A DNA stretch of 64,000 nucleotides from Bacillota bacterium (GTDB lineage Bacteria; Bacillota; Clostridia; Oscillospirales; Oscillospiraceae), in assembly GCA_021770445.1 (NCBI GenBank), contig JAETQY010000002.1, positions 1 through 64,000 on the forward strand, in the 5' to 3' direction. Below are positions 1-7,568 of this stretch, piece after piece. Positions within the stretch are counted from its first letter, which is position 1. Every line of letters starts with the position of its first letter. The notes under the pieces were generated by a model that saw only the letters and a program-made list of their open reading frames with translations, was not told where the DNA came from and searched no databases. The translations under genes and the position numbers were made by a program.

Positions 1-36
1 GGGATTGCTCAGGACCGCCTTGATCACATAGCTCAT
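1..36 (-). CDS. Start of a truncated mobile-element gene
   Basis: A minus-strand ATG at 36 overlaps the stop codon of the upstream gene in an ATGA arrangement. Only twelve codons (MSYVIKAVLSNP) are inside the window. Overlapping stop and start codons indicate translational coupling and support a real gene. The fragment is too short to assign a family. Confidence 0.4.
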   Translation of the reverse strand, partial: MSYVIKAVLSNP

Positions 37-215
37 ACGCCGCCTCCCTTGATCTCCCATTCACGGGGGCGCGGCTTGACGGGCTGGCTGCGGGGCGGCT
101 TCTTCTGGGGCCTCTTCTTCCGGGTGTCGGTACGGGTGGGCGGCGTTCTGGACGGGTCCATCATCATCCGCTCCAGCCCCGCCAGACGGGTATCGCCCAT
201 AAAATATCTTGCCAT
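33..215 (-). CDS. Small basic hypothetical protein of the mobile element
   Basis: A 60-residue protein starting MARYFMGDTRLAGLERMMM and ending in a Lys/Arg/Pro-rich tail. The start at 215 is chosen because AGGAGG lies upstream on the minus strand; an earlier in-frame ATG at 266 lacks a site. The stop overlaps the start of the next gene, so the two are co-translated. The basic tail could bind nucleic acid, but no family is recognised and no function is claimed. A hairpin (271-292) separates it from the 236-residue gene upstream. Confidence 0.5.
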   Translation of the reverse strand: MARYFMGDTRLAGLERMMMDPSRTPPTRTDTRKKRPQKKPPRSQPVKPRPREWEIKGGGV

Positions 216-270
216 GATCTTTTTGTCCTCCTGCATTGTTATTTGCGGTTCCCGAAAAAAGGACAAAAAG

Positions 271-292
271 AAAAAGGGCGCTGCCCTTTTTT
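271..292 (-). terminator. Hairpin terminator after the 236-residue gene
   Basis: AAAAAGGGC, loop gct, GCCCTTTTTT gives a hairpin with a T-run on either strand. It lies just downstream of the stop at 329 and probably ends that minus-strand transcript. Confidence 0.5.
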
Positions 293-328
293 CAGGGAAA
301 CGGCCTTAAATGGAACAATTATTGATTT

Positions 329-1039
329 TTAGCTGAACTGCATCCCGCCATTTTCAGGAGATTCCGAAGCTTCAAGCTCCTGTTCCTGATCGAGTAGCTC
401 ACCCAGGTTGGGGATGCTGCATTCGATTTGACTGATGATGGATTGCAGGCACTTTTGCTGCTTATCTGTGATAGGATATATGCCAGCCAATGCCTCAGTG
501 CTGCAATGATAGATTTCGATCAGCTGTTCCTGGTTAAAAAGGGCGCTGCGGGGAACGAGGCCGGAGCGGGCAGCGAAGTTCCGCTTGGCAGCGGTGTAGC
601 TGTCTGTGCCGCTCTCGGGACCGTAATAGTTACCCTGATACAGCGCGGTGTGGTCCTGCACCCATTCCCATGTAACGAATTGAATTCCGTACTTGGAGGG
701 GTGACCCGCCAGAACTGTGTCATTAAATTCAGCCAGCAGCCTGTAGTCTCCTGTCAGACCGCTGGCTGTCAGCTGGGGCGCCGCCTCCATCTGGCGCATA
801 TACTCTGCGGTGATTTTGGCGACGTCGGTCGCCCTGTCCAGGGCGGCGCTCCTGCGGTCGTCAGCCGCATCCTCCCTCCAGTACCTTATCGCACCGCTAT
901 CCAGTGCGAGGCAGAGACGCTGTCCATCCAGTTCCACCAGCAGAAGCCCCTCCTCCGTTTCCGGTTTAACGGTGAGGCCCTCATGCCGGAGATTGCGGGA
1001 CAGCTCTTGAAAATACCTGTTTTTTTCGTCTGCGTTCAT
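329..1039 (-). CDS. Conjugative-element hypothetical protein, 236 aa
   Basis: An acidic, soluble protein of 236 residues with no signal peptide or membrane segment. The N-terminal ~75 residues look like a small alpha/beta domain (residues of the type TEEGLLLVELDGQRLCLAL). The middle carries a motif-like stretch GIQFVTWEWVQDHTALYQGNYY, which I associate with accessory proteins of Clostridia conjugative elements. The C-terminus is acidic and probably disordered. The start ATG at 1039 follows AGGAGG in the minus orientation. It is the gene nearest the element end. Function unknown. Confidence 0.55.
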   Translation of the reverse strand: MNADEKNRYFQELSRNLRHEGLTVKPETEEGLLLVELDGQRLCLALDSGAIRYWREDAADDRRSAALDRATDVAKITAEYMRQMEAAPQLTASGLTGDYRLLAEFNDTVLAGHPSKYGIQFVTWEWVQDHTALYQGNYYGPESGTDSYTAAKRNFAARSGLVPRSALFNQEQLIEIYHCSTEALAGIYPITDKQQKCLQSIISQIECSIPNLGELLDQEQELEASESPENGGMQFS

Positions 1040-1387
1040 TTTGATCCTCCTCGTTTATCAGTCTAATTAATTGCAACTTTTTACGTTGAAAAAGCCAGTG
1101 CCCTTTTTGATTCTGCCACTTTTCAAAACAGGCGCTGGACACTTCACGAATTTTTGCCGCCCGGTTTGTTACCCTTGGCATTCTCTCTGGAAAAGCAAAA
1201 AGAGCGCCGGTCTGTTCAGCCCTGTTAAAGCTGACGGATCGACGCCCAAAATGCAGGCGCTTCGGTTAGCGCCCTTTTTCAATTGTCTGCCACGAGGGTT
1301 CGACTCCCGCCAGTTGCTTGAAAACCCTCATTTACATCTCTCATTTGACTGGTGAAAAATTGGGGGGCAAAAACCCCGGAAACCACT
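1040..1387. other. Non-coding end of the integrated element
   Basis: No convincing gene. Two similar direct repeats are visible: AGTGCCCTTTTTGATT followed by CTGCCAC (1097-1119), and a related copy at 1267-1293 sharing GCCCTTTTT and TGTCTGCCAC. A T-arm-like motif GGGTTCGACTCCC lies at 1296-1308. Such repeats near an element end could be recombinase arm sites, but this is inference only. Confidence 0.3.
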
Positions 1388-1416
1388 GATGCCGTAGGCG
1401 TTCAGCCTACGGCATC
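1388..1416 (-). terminator. ssrA terminator hairpin
   Basis: A perfect 12-bp stem, GATGCCGTAGGC and its complement around a 5-nt loop, lies 18 nt past the CCA end of the tmRNA in its direction of transcription. It is followed by a moderately T-rich stretch. Confidence 0.6.
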
Positions 1417-1434
1417 TAAAGTGGGCATTTGCTT

Positions 1435-1780
1435 TGGTGGAGGCGGGGAGAGTTGAACTCCCGTCCGAAAGCACTTCCACAGGAACTTCTCCGAGCGCAG
1501 ACGATCCTTTACATTCCCTCACTCAAGCGTGGGTCGTCACACTATTGAGCTTGGTAGAGTCATAATGCGTGGAACGGTCAACTCTTTCCGAACGCACGGG
1601 CACCACTAAGGCTACGCCCAGACCCGGCTCGTGGTCCTTCCGGGCAGGACGGCCGCTTTAAGCAGCGGCGAGAACGTATTCGTTATCGTTCTTTAATTTA
1701 TAAGTGCCCATTTTTAGGATGTTAGGCGCATCCGCTCGCTATTCCTGCTTCTATGCCCCCGTCGAAACCGGTACGCCCCC
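1435..1780 (-). ncRNA. ssrA: Transfer-messenger RNA (tmRNA)
   Basis: Rescues stalled ribosomes together with SmpB. The 5' end at 1780 reads GGGGGCG and pairs with CGCCTCC before the A-CCA 3' end at 1435, giving a 7-bp acceptor stem with one G-U pair. A T-arm with the loop TTCAACT precedes the acceptor. The 5' part contains the typical GGTTTCGACGGGGG block. The internal reading frame ends in NEYVLAAA and a stop, a typical hydrophobic degradation tag with a charged N-terminal part. Length 346 nt is normal. smpB lies 600 bp upstream on the same strand, and the 3' end abuts a mobile element. Confidence 0.95.
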
Positions 1781-1827
1781 GTCGAGGCCGCCGTAGGCGG
1801 CCGAGACGGCGTTATCCGTCGGGGAGA

Positions 1828-2349
1828 TCAGGCCTTTTCCGGCTCAGGGTAGTCCACGCCGAAGGTGTCTACGGTGACCTTCTTCATCACCTGCTTCTGC
1901 CGGGGGCGGTCCTGCCAGTCGGTCTTGCCGGAGACGATGGCGTCGGCGGTCTCCATGCCCTCGATGACCTTGCCGAAGGCGGCGTAGCCGCCGTCCAGGT
2001 GGGGGGCCTTGTCCACCATGATGAAGAACTGGCTGCCGGCGGAGTTGGGGTCCATCGCCCGGGCCATGGACAGCACGCCCCGGTCGTGGGCCAGGTCATT
2101 GGCAAAGCCATTCTGGGCGAACTCGCCCTTGATGGAGTAGCCCGGGCCACCCATGCCAGTACCCTGGGGGCAGCCGCCCTGGATCATGAAGCCGGGGATG
2201 CAGCGGTGGAAGATGAGGCCGTCGTAGAAGCCCTTTTTGATAAGGGAGATGAAGTTGTTTACGCTGTTGGGAGCTTTTTCGGGGTAGAGCTCGGCCTTGA
2301 TGAGGTCACCGTTTTCCATCTCAATGGTGACAATGGGGTTTTGCGCCAT
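1828..2349 (-). CDS. Cyclophilin-type peptidyl-prolyl cis-trans isomerase
   Basis: A 173-residue single-domain cyclophilin that catalyses prolyl cis-trans isomerisation in protein folding. No signal peptide is seen, so it is probably cytoplasmic. Hallmarks are FHRCIPGFMIQGG (catalytic Arg and Phe/Met/Gln strand), a GSQFF segment, and GGYAAFGKVIEGM near the C-terminus. The ATG at 2349 is preferred over the one at 2358 because AAAGG is spaced correctly only for the former. It lies between smpB and ssrA and is probably co-transcribed with smpB from the promoter at 2868-2896. Confidence 0.93.
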   Translation of the reverse strand: MAQNPIVTIEMENGDLIKAELYPEKAPNSVNNFISLIKKGFYDGLIFHRCIPGFMIQGGCPQGTGMGGPGYSIKGEFAQNGFANDLAHDRGVLSMARAMDPNSAGSQFFIMVDKAPHLDGGYAAFGKVIEGMETADAIVSGKTDWQDRPRQKQVMKKVTVDTFGVDYPEPEKA

Positions 2350-2373
2350 ATCGATCATCCTTTCTTGGAGGCG

Positions 2374-2835
2374 TTACCGGTTCCGGGTTTTCATCACCCG
2401 GTCCATCTCCCGTTTGGCATCCCGCCGGGCGGAGGACTCCCGCTTGTCGTAGAGCTTTTTGCCCTTGGCCAGGCCGATCTCCAGCTTGACCCGAGGGCCC
2501 TTGAAGTAGACGGACAGCGGGATGAGGGAGTAGCCGTCCTGCTTGATGCGGCCGAACAGCCGCATGATCTCCCGCTTGTGCATCAGCAGCCGGCGGGGGC
2601 GGCGGGGGTCCTTGTTAAAGATGTTGCCCTTCTCGTAGGGGCTAATGTGCATCCCCAGAACGGAGATCTCCCCGTCCTTGATGAGGCAGAAGGAGTCCTT
2701 CAGGTTGACGTTACCCAGACGGATGGATTTTACCTCAGTGCCCGCCAGCTCGATGCCGGTCTCGTACTTCTCCTCGATAAAATAATCGTGATAGGCCTTG
2801 TTGTTCTTGGCGACGATCTTCACCGCCTCGCCCAT
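2374..2835 (-). CDS. smpB: SsrA-binding protein SmpB
   Basis: The tmRNA partner: it binds the tRNA-like domain and takes the place of the codon-anticodon helix in the stalled ribosome. The 153-residue length and conserved blocks are typical: [10 protein letters not shown]-like strand near residue 11, GTEVKSIR (33-40), the SPYEKGN strand (about 65-71), and a basic C-terminal tail [10 protein letters not shown] followed by arginine- and lysine-rich residues that enters the mRNA channel. It is the first gene after a strong promoter and sits close to ssrA, its RNA partner. Confidence 0.97.
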   Translation of the reverse strand: MGEAVKIVAKNNKAYHDYFIEEKYETGIELAGTEVKSIRLGNVNLKDSFCLIKDGEISVLGMHISPYEKGNIFNKDPRRPRRLLMHKREIMRLFGRIKQDGYSLIPLSVYFKGPRVKLEIGLAKGKKLYDKRESSARRDAKREMDRVMKTRNR

Positions 2836-2867
2836 GGCGGACGCCTCCTTCCCTCGGGGGTCAGACC

Positions 2868-2896
2868 ACTATACCACAGGATGCCCGAAAAGGCAA
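2868..2896 (-). promoter_or_regulatory. Sigma-A-type promoter of smpB
   Basis: On the minus strand TTGCCT (2891-2896) and TATAGT (2868-2873) are separated by exactly 17 bp, about 30 bp upstream of the smpB start. Confidence 0.7.
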
Positions 2897-2916
2897 GAGG
2901 AAAACTGTCTGTTGAC

Positions 2917-2947
2917 GTGTTTCCCCCGCCGGAAGCGGGGGGAACAC
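2917..2947 (-). terminator. Hairpin terminator of the ABC transporter operon
   Basis: GTGTTTCCCCCGC paired with GCGGGGGGAACAC around a short loop, directly after the stop codon at 2955 of the last permease gene. The T-run is weak. Confidence 0.45.
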
Positions 2948-2954
2948 AGGAATT

Positions 2955-3749
2955 CTAGGACCGCACCACCGCGTGGAGCAGCGACCAGATCGACCAGAGG
3001 AAGCCGGCCGCGAAGATCACCGCCAGCCCGGGGATGATCCAGGCAGTGTCCAGCCGCTCCCAGGGGATGAGCTGCTGCAAAATCACAGGGCCGACGCAGA
3101 TGCCCCAGAGAATCCAGCCGCCCTTGGAGCCGAAGCGCTGAATCAGCGCCCCCGCGATCAGCCCCCCGCCCACGGCCGCGGCGAAGATGAGCAGCCACCA
3201 GTACCAGTCCAGGGTGAAGGTCGCAATGATCAGGGTCTTCTCCGGGACAGGGACCAGCTCCCCGGCCATGTTTTCAAAGAAGCTGCCTGTGGGGACCTCA
3301 ATGCCCTCCAGGTGGGGAGGCGGCGGTGCCGGTGCTATAACCCCTGACTGTCCCAGCACCCAGCCGTTCATCCCGGCCAGCTTGGCCCACAGCGGCACAC
3401 AGAGAAAGCGCTCCACGGCAGCCAGCAGGCCGCCCAGGGCCAGGGCAAAAGCGGCCTGGAAGGACATCAGCCCCAGGGTCAGTCCCAGGGCCCGCTTCCG
3501 GGTCTGGCCGAAGCGCAGGGCCTGGTCAAAGCTGATGCTCACATGAGCGATGCCCGCCACCAGGGCGGTGAATCCGCCCACGATGGGAAAAATGACACAG
3601 GCCACGGTGACGCTGGTGTCCGGCCGGCCGAAGTGCATCACGCACCCGATGATAATTTGGATCAGGAGGAACAGTCCGCCCTCCACCCCCAGATAGAGGA
3701 GCAGATCGTCCAGATTCAGTTTTACCAGCTTTTTAAAGGTTGGAAACAT
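2955..3749 (-). CDS. ABC transporter membrane subunit
   Basis: A 264-residue integral membrane protein with about six hydrophobic segments (roughly residues 16-36, 45-68, 88-112, 176-196, 200-218, 235-258) and a ~60-residue extracytoplasmic stretch in the middle. It has no enzyme motif. It is the last gene of an operon starting with a GntR-type regulator and an ABC ATPase, so it most likely forms the channel with the neighbouring membrane protein. Substrate unknown; bacitracin/antimicrobial-peptide or lipid export is typical for YtrA-type operons, but this is inference. Confidence 0.75.
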   Translation of the reverse strand: MFPTFKKLVKLNLDDLLLYLGVEGGLFLLIQIIIGCVMHFGRPDTSVTVACVIFPIVGGFTALVAGIAHVSISFDQALRFGQTRKRALGLTLGLMSFQAAFALALGGLLAAVERFLCVPLWAKLAGMNGWVLGQSGVIAPAPPPPHLEGIEVPTGSFFENMAGELVPVPEKTLIIATFTLDWYWWLLIFAAAVGGGLIAGALIQRFGSKGGWILWGICVGPVILQQLIPWERLDTAWIIPGLAVIFAAGFLWSIWSLLHAVVRS

Positions 3750-3755
3750 TTCATC

Positions 3756-4451
3756 TCACCTCACAATATAGCGCTGGATGGTCCGCCAAATGAGAAGCTC
3801 TCCCCCCGCGGCGCCCACGGCCAGCACCGCGGTCATCACCTTGGGCAGGGCAACCCACAGCCAGGCCCACTCCGTTTCCAGAAGAAACACCATTATATTG
3901 GTATCTGCGGAGAGGAGCATAAACACGGTGACGCCCATCATCACAATGACGGACACCGTGACCAGAATGGCGCCCAGGACCTTGTTTTTCACCACGACCA
4001 TTCCGCTGAGACAGCCCAGCACCATCAGCACCAGACACACCAGCGGAAAGACCCACACCCGGCCGCCGAACAGATCCAGGAGGGCCCAGCGGTCCCGGAC
4101 CTCCCAGTTGGCGATAGCGGGGAAGGCGGACATGAACAGCTGGAGCAGCCAGCAGACGACTGAGTAGAAGGCCATGATGCCCTGGAGGGCCCAGAAGAAG
4201 TCGGCCCGCCGGGCCCCCATGGACAGGCCCAGGTTTAGGTTGTTGGTACATAGGGCGAAGGCGTAGAGAAATACGAACAGCAGGAGCATGGTGGGGAACA
4301 TGGCGTAGTAGGTCTCAAAGAGGTTGCCGTTTTCGGCGTTATTGGGCACGCCGCTGAGGTAACAGCCGGCAATGACGATGGCGGCGAAGCCGAAGATGGC
4401 GCCCAGGTTGGCCCAAGCGAAGTTGAGGAGAAAGCGAAAGGATTTTCCCAT
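3756..4451 (-). CDS. ABC transporter membrane subunit
   Basis: A 231-residue membrane protein with about six transmembrane segments, the first at residues 12-33. The N-terminal part has the ABC-2 flavour MGARRADFFWALQGI after two helices, where a cytoplasmic coupling helix is expected. The start at 4451 is chosen because AAGGAGGGG precedes it; the longer frame reaching 4499 would overlap the ATPase gene. It lies 13 bp after the ATPase and 6 bp before the second membrane gene. The two are similar in topology but not obviously recent duplicates. Confidence 0.78.
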   Translation of the reverse strand: MGKSFRFLLNFAWANLGAIFGFAAIVIAGCYLSGVPNNAENGNLFETYYAMFPTMLLLFVFLYAFALCTNNLNLGLSMGARRADFFWALQGIMAFYSVVCWLLQLFMSAFPAIANWEVRDRWALLDLFGGRVWVFPLVCLVLMVLGCLSGMVVVKNKVLGAILVTVSVIVMMGVTVFMLLSADTNIMVFLLETEWAWLWVALPKVMTAVLAVGAAGGELLIWRTIQRYIVR

Positions 4452-4464
4452 TGTGCTCCCCTCC

Positions 4465-5352
4465 TTATTGGGCGTCCCCGTGGCCGCACAGGGACACAAA
4501 GACGTTTTGCAGATTCATGGGGGCGATATCCACATCGGCCTCCCGGGCGGCCTCCAGCTTGACCATATCCCCCCGGACAGCCGCCGTCTTGTGCCGGCCC
4601 ATCTGGTGGGTGGACAGCACCTCCAATCCGTTGCACACCTGGTCCACCACGTCGTCCCGGCCGGAGACATAGCGGAACTGGCCGATCAGCTCCTCGGTTT
4701 CGGTGTTCTCAATAATGCGGCCCTCGTCCAGGATGATCACACGCTCAAAGACGGAGGCGGCCTCCTCGATGATGTGGGTGGAGACGATGAAGGTGCGGCC
4801 CGTCTGGGCGAAGTCCTCCAGGAGGAGCTGGTAGAACCGCTCCCGCATGACCACGTCCAGCCCGGCGGCGGGCTCGTCCAGGATCGTCACTGGGGCCCGG
4901 CTGGCTAACGCAATCAAGATTGTCACCATGGACATCTGGCCCTTGGACAGCTGGGAGATCTTCTTCTTGGTCTCCAGCTTGAACTCGTCCAGCAGGCGCA
5001 GGGCGTAGTCGAAGTCCCAGTTGGGGTAGTAGATGGCGGCGGACTTGAGGTAGTGCTTCACCTTCAGGTTGTTGGGCCCGGAGAACAGGGTGGGCTGGAG
5101 CTCCCGGGAAAAGCAGATATCGTTGAGGGCCTTCTGGTTTTCCCACACCGGCTGGCCGTCGTAGGTGACCAAGCCGCTGTTTTTGGTGTTCTGGGCGGTG
5201 AGGATGCCCAGCAGGGTGGTCTTGCCCGCCCCGTTTCGGCCGATGAGACCGTAAATTTTACCCGGCTCGATGGTCAGGTCCAGGTTGTGAAGGACCTCCT
5301 TGTCCTTGTAGGATTTGCACAGGCCTTCGGCCTTTAAAATACCAGCGTTCAT
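4465..5352 (-). CDS. ABC transporter ATP-binding protein
   Basis: A 295-residue ATPase that powers the two membrane proteins encoded downstream. Walker A GRNGAGKT is at residues 38-45, the signature LSKGQ at 135-139, Walker B VTILDE at 155-160, and a switch histidine in VSTHIIEEA follows. The signature is LSKGQ rather than LSGGQ, common in this exporter subgroup. After residue ~225 there is a C-terminal extension with no clear domain. The start overlaps the stop of the gntR gene by 4 bp (ATGA), showing tight coupling to the regulator. Confidence 0.93.
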   Translation of the reverse strand: MNAGILKAEGLCKSYKDKEVLHNLDLTIEPGKIYGLIGRNGAGKTTLLGILTAQNTKNSGLVTYDGQPVWENQKALNDICFSRELQPTLFSGPNNLKVKHYLKSAAIYYPNWDFDYALRLLDEFKLETKKKISQLSKGQMSMVTILIALASRAPVTILDEPAAGLDVVMRERFYQLLLEDFAQTGRTFIVSTHIIEEAASVFERVIILDEGRIIENTETEELIGQFRYVSGRDDVVDQVCNGLEVLSTHQMGRHKTAAVRGDMVKLEAAREADVDIAPMNLQNVFVSLCGHGDAQ

Positions 5353-5729
5353 TTGTTATTCTCCTCTCCAATGGCCTGCTCGATCATGGCCAGCAGTTCT
5401 TCCCCGGTGAGGGCCAGGGAGGCCCCCTCCTTTACCAGGGGTTTCACATAGCCGTCGTAAAAGGCGGCTTTTCGCTTCTGTTTCACGGTCTCGCCCGCTC
5501 CTTTCGCCACAAACATGCCGATGCCCCGGCGCTTGTACAAAATTCCGTCCGCCACCAGCAGATTGATGCCCTTGGCCGCCGTGGCCGGGTTGATGTTGTA
5601 CCCCCGGGCCAGTTCATTGGTGGAGGGCACCTGTTCCTCCTCCCGGTAGACGCCCCGGAGGATGTCGTCCTCCAGCATCCGGGCGATCTGCAAATAGATC
5701 AGGGACTGGTCGTTTAAGGTTCCACGCAC
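5349..5729 (-). CDS. GntR-family (YtrA-type) transcriptional regulator
   Basis: A 126-residue protein with a winged helix at residues ~10-75 (IYLQIARMLEDDILRGVY, then VPSTNELARGYNINPATAAK) and a short C-terminal helical tail instead of a large ligand domain, as in the YtrA subfamily. Such regulators repress their own ABC transporter operon. This fits the layout here: it is the first gene, it overlaps the ATPase gene, and a palindrome sits on its promoter (5764-5787). The inducer is unknown. Confidence 0.92.
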   Translation of the reverse strand: MRGTLNDQSLIYLQIARMLEDDILRGVYREEEQVPSTNELARGYNINPATAAKGINLLVADGILYKRRGIGMFVAKGAGETVKQKRKAAFYDGYVKPLVKEGASLALTGEELLAMIEQAIGEENNK

Positions 5730-5763
5730 TGGATCACCTCCTAGGTCAGTTCGCTTGTTTATT

Positions 5764-5787
5764 GGTTAATTACTTGTGTAACTAACC
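5764..5787. promoter_or_regulatory. Palindromic operator for the GntR regulator
   Basis: GGTTA-A-TTAC, spacer TTGT, GTAA-C-TAACC: a nearly perfect dyad with a single mismatched pair. It overlaps the end of the -10 element and the start site of the gntR promoter, so binding would block transcription. Assignment to the GntR protein is an inference from position and from the GTTA/TAAC half-site style of YtrA-type operators. Confidence 0.7.
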
Positions 5788-5813
5788 ATAGCACCGATGA
5801 GGGGCTGTGTCAA
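5785..5813 (-). promoter_or_regulatory. Promoter of the gntR-ABC operon
   Basis: A consensus TTGACA (5808-5813 on the minus strand) and TATGGT (5785-5790) lie 17 bp apart, about 55 bp upstream of the gntR start. Confidence 0.8.
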
Positions 5814-5875
5814 GAGTTTTTTTCGTTTTAATAAAAAAATTTCCCCGCGTCAGGAGCGGGGGAGAGCGGGCCGCC

Positions 5876-5904
5876 TTTACCTTTCCGGTGAAATATGGTA
5901 TGAT
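5876..5904 (+). promoter_or_regulatory. Promoter of rlmD
   Basis: TTTACC (5876-5881), 17-bp spacer, TATGAT (5899-5904), 28 bp before the rlmD start codon. Confidence 0.65.
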
Positions 5905-5932
5905 TACCTGACTTGAAAAGGGGGCGTGTCCT

Positions 5933-7567
5933 ATGGCTGATATCAAAAAGAACACCGTCCACACCCTGGACATCACCGGCTATACCGCCGAGGGGATGGG
6001 AGTGGCCCGGCTGGAGGGGCGGGTGGTCTTTGTGCCCTGCACCATCCGGGGGGAGCGGTGGAAGGTCCGCCTGGAGAAGGTGAACAAAAATGTGGCCTGG
6101 GGCAGGGGAGTGGAGCTGATCGCCCCCTCCCCGGAGCGGGTAGAACCCGACTGCCCCCTCTTTGACAGATGCGGCGGCTGTCAGTTCCGGCACATGACCT
6201 ACGCGGAGGAGCTGCGGGCCAAGAGACAGCGCATCGCTGATGCTCTGGAGCGGGTGGGGCACATAGTAGATCTGGACCTGCCCCCTGTGCTGGGGGCGGA
6301 GGACCCCCTTCGCTACCGGAATAAGGTGCAGTTTCCTGTGTCTCAGGGGAAGCGGGGGCTGTCGGTGGGCTACTACCGGGGCAGGAGCCACGACGTTTTA
6401 GATGCCCCGGACTGCCCTCTCCAGCCCGAGATAGTCACCCGGCTGCGGGCAGCTTTCAAGAGCTGGATGGAGGAGTATGCCCTCCCCGCCTACGACGAGG
6501 GGACAGGCAAGGGGCTGATCCGCCACCTCTATGTCCGCACCAATAGCCGGGGGGAGAGTCTGGTGTGTGTGGTGGCCAACGGGGACAAGCTCCCCCACAG
6601 CGGTGAGCTGGCGGAGGCCCTGCGCCGGGCGGAATCCGGACTGGCGGGGCTGGTGCTCAGCACCAACACCCGGGACACCAATGTGATTTTGGGGGAGCAA
6701 TACACTACCCTCTGGGGCCAGGACTGGCTGGAGGAGGAATTGTGTAACCTTGATTTCCGCCTTTCAGTGCCCTCCTTCTTCCAGATCAACCGGGCTCAGA
6801 CAGAAGTGCTGTATGGCATCGCCCAGGATTTTGCCGGGCTCACCGGGGCGGAGACCGTCCTGGACCTGTACTGTGGCATCGGTACCATCTCTCTGTCCCT
6901 GGCCCGGCGGGCCCGGCGGGTCATTGGGGCGGAGATTGTCCCCCAGGCTATTGAAGATGCGAAGGAGAATGCCTGCCGAAATGGCATCGGGAATGCGGAA
7001 TTCTTCTGCGGCGACGCCGGGGCGGTGGCCCAGAAGCTGGGAGATGAGGGTGTCCGGCCCCAGGTGATCTGCGTGGACCCGCCTCGGAAGGGCCTTGCCC
7101 CCCAGGTGCCCGCGATTCTAGCCGGCATGGCCCCAGAGCGGATTGTATATATCTCCTGCGACCCGGCCACTCTGGCCCGGGATGTGGACCGCTTCGCCCA
7201 ACTGGGCTACCGGGCGGTGAGAGCCCAGGGTGTGGACCTCTTTCCCAGAACGGCCCATGTGGAGACGGTAGTACTTTTGTCCAAACTCAACACCAAGCAG
7301 CATATCGAGGTGGAGTTGAATCTGGACGAGCTGGATTTGACAGCGGCGGAGAGCAAGGCTACCTATGAGGAAATCAGAGAGTATGTGCTGGAACATACAG
7401 GGCTGAAAGTCAGCCACCTCTATATCGCTCAGGTCAAGCAGAAGTATGGCATTATTGAGCGAGAAAACTATAATAAACCGAAGTCTGAGAATTCCAGACA
7501 GCCGAAATGCCCACCGGAAAAGGAAGCGGCAATTACAGAGGCGCTAAAGCATTTTGGAATGATTTGA
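5933..7567 (+). CDS. rlmD: 23S rRNA (uracil-C5)-methyltransferase RlmD/RumA family with an exchanged C-terminal tail
   Basis: Uses S-adenosylmethionine to methylate C5 of a uracil in 23S rRNA. A TRAM domain occupies residues ~5-60. Iron-sulfur cysteines C74, C80 and C83 follow, with a fourth in the APDCPL segment. The methyltransferase has FFQINRAQ, DLYCGIGT (motif I), DPPRKG and catalytic C409 in YISCDPATLARD. After HVETVVLL (442-449) the family normally ends within a few residues, but here ~90 more residues follow. These are in clearly lower-GC codons (KATYEEIREYVLEHTG ... KHFGMI). The extra tail and the genes behind it look acquired. The core is complete and should be active. Confidence 0.9.
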   Translation: MADIKKNTVHTLDITGYTAEGMGVARLEGRVVFVPCTIRGERWKVRLEKVNKNVAWGRGVELIAPSPERVEPDCPLFDRCGGCQFRHMTYAEELRAKRQRIADALERVGHIVDLDLPPVLGAEDPLRYRNKVQFPVSQGKRGLSVGYYRGRSHDVLDAPDCPLQPEIVTRLRAAFKSWMEEYALPAYDEGTGKGLIRHLYVRTNSRGESLVCVVANGDKLPHSGELAEALRRAESGLAGLVLSTNTRDTNVILGEQYTTLWGQDWLEEELCNLDFRLSVPSFFQINRAQTEVLYGIAQDFAGLTGAETVLDLYCGIGTISLSLARRARRVIGAEIVPQAIEDAKENACRNGIGNAEFFCGDAGAVAQKLGDEGVRPQVICVDPPRKGLAPQVPAILAGMAPERIVYISCDPATLARDVDRFAQLGYRAVRAQGVDLFPRTAHVETVVLLSKLNTKQHIEVELNLDELDLTAAESKATYEEIREYVLEHTGLKVSHLYIAQVKQKYGIIERENYNKPKSENSRQPKCPPEKEAAITEALKHFGMI

Positions 7568-7568
7568 G

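Larger units (their letters stand above)
1..1434. mobile_element. Edge of an integrated conjugative-type element next to ssrA
   Basis: The segment left of the tmRNA 3' end holds minus-strand genes of the kind found as accessory genes on Clostridia conjugative elements: a 236-residue protein, a 60-residue basic protein, and the start of a third gene translationally coupled to the second. No housekeeping gene is visible. The 3' end of ssrA is a well-known integration site for genomic islands, so the boundary is inferred to lie between the ssrA terminator hairpin (from 1388) and the CCA end at 1435. The integrase and the other end lie outside the window, so the element type is an inference. Confidence 0.5.

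Noticed and set aside
49-309. Plus-strand 86-codon frame over the element edge
   Set aside because: It is the complement of the 60-residue minus-strand gene, without a ribosome binding site or family resemblance.
1291-1312. Possible tRNA gene from the GGGTTCGACTCCC motif
   Set aside because: The flanking bases do not form T or acceptor stems and no anticodon arm is found nearby.
1753-2958. Plus-strand 401-codon frame across cyclophilin and smpB
   Set aside because: Antisense shadow of two unmistakable genes; long only because of high GC.
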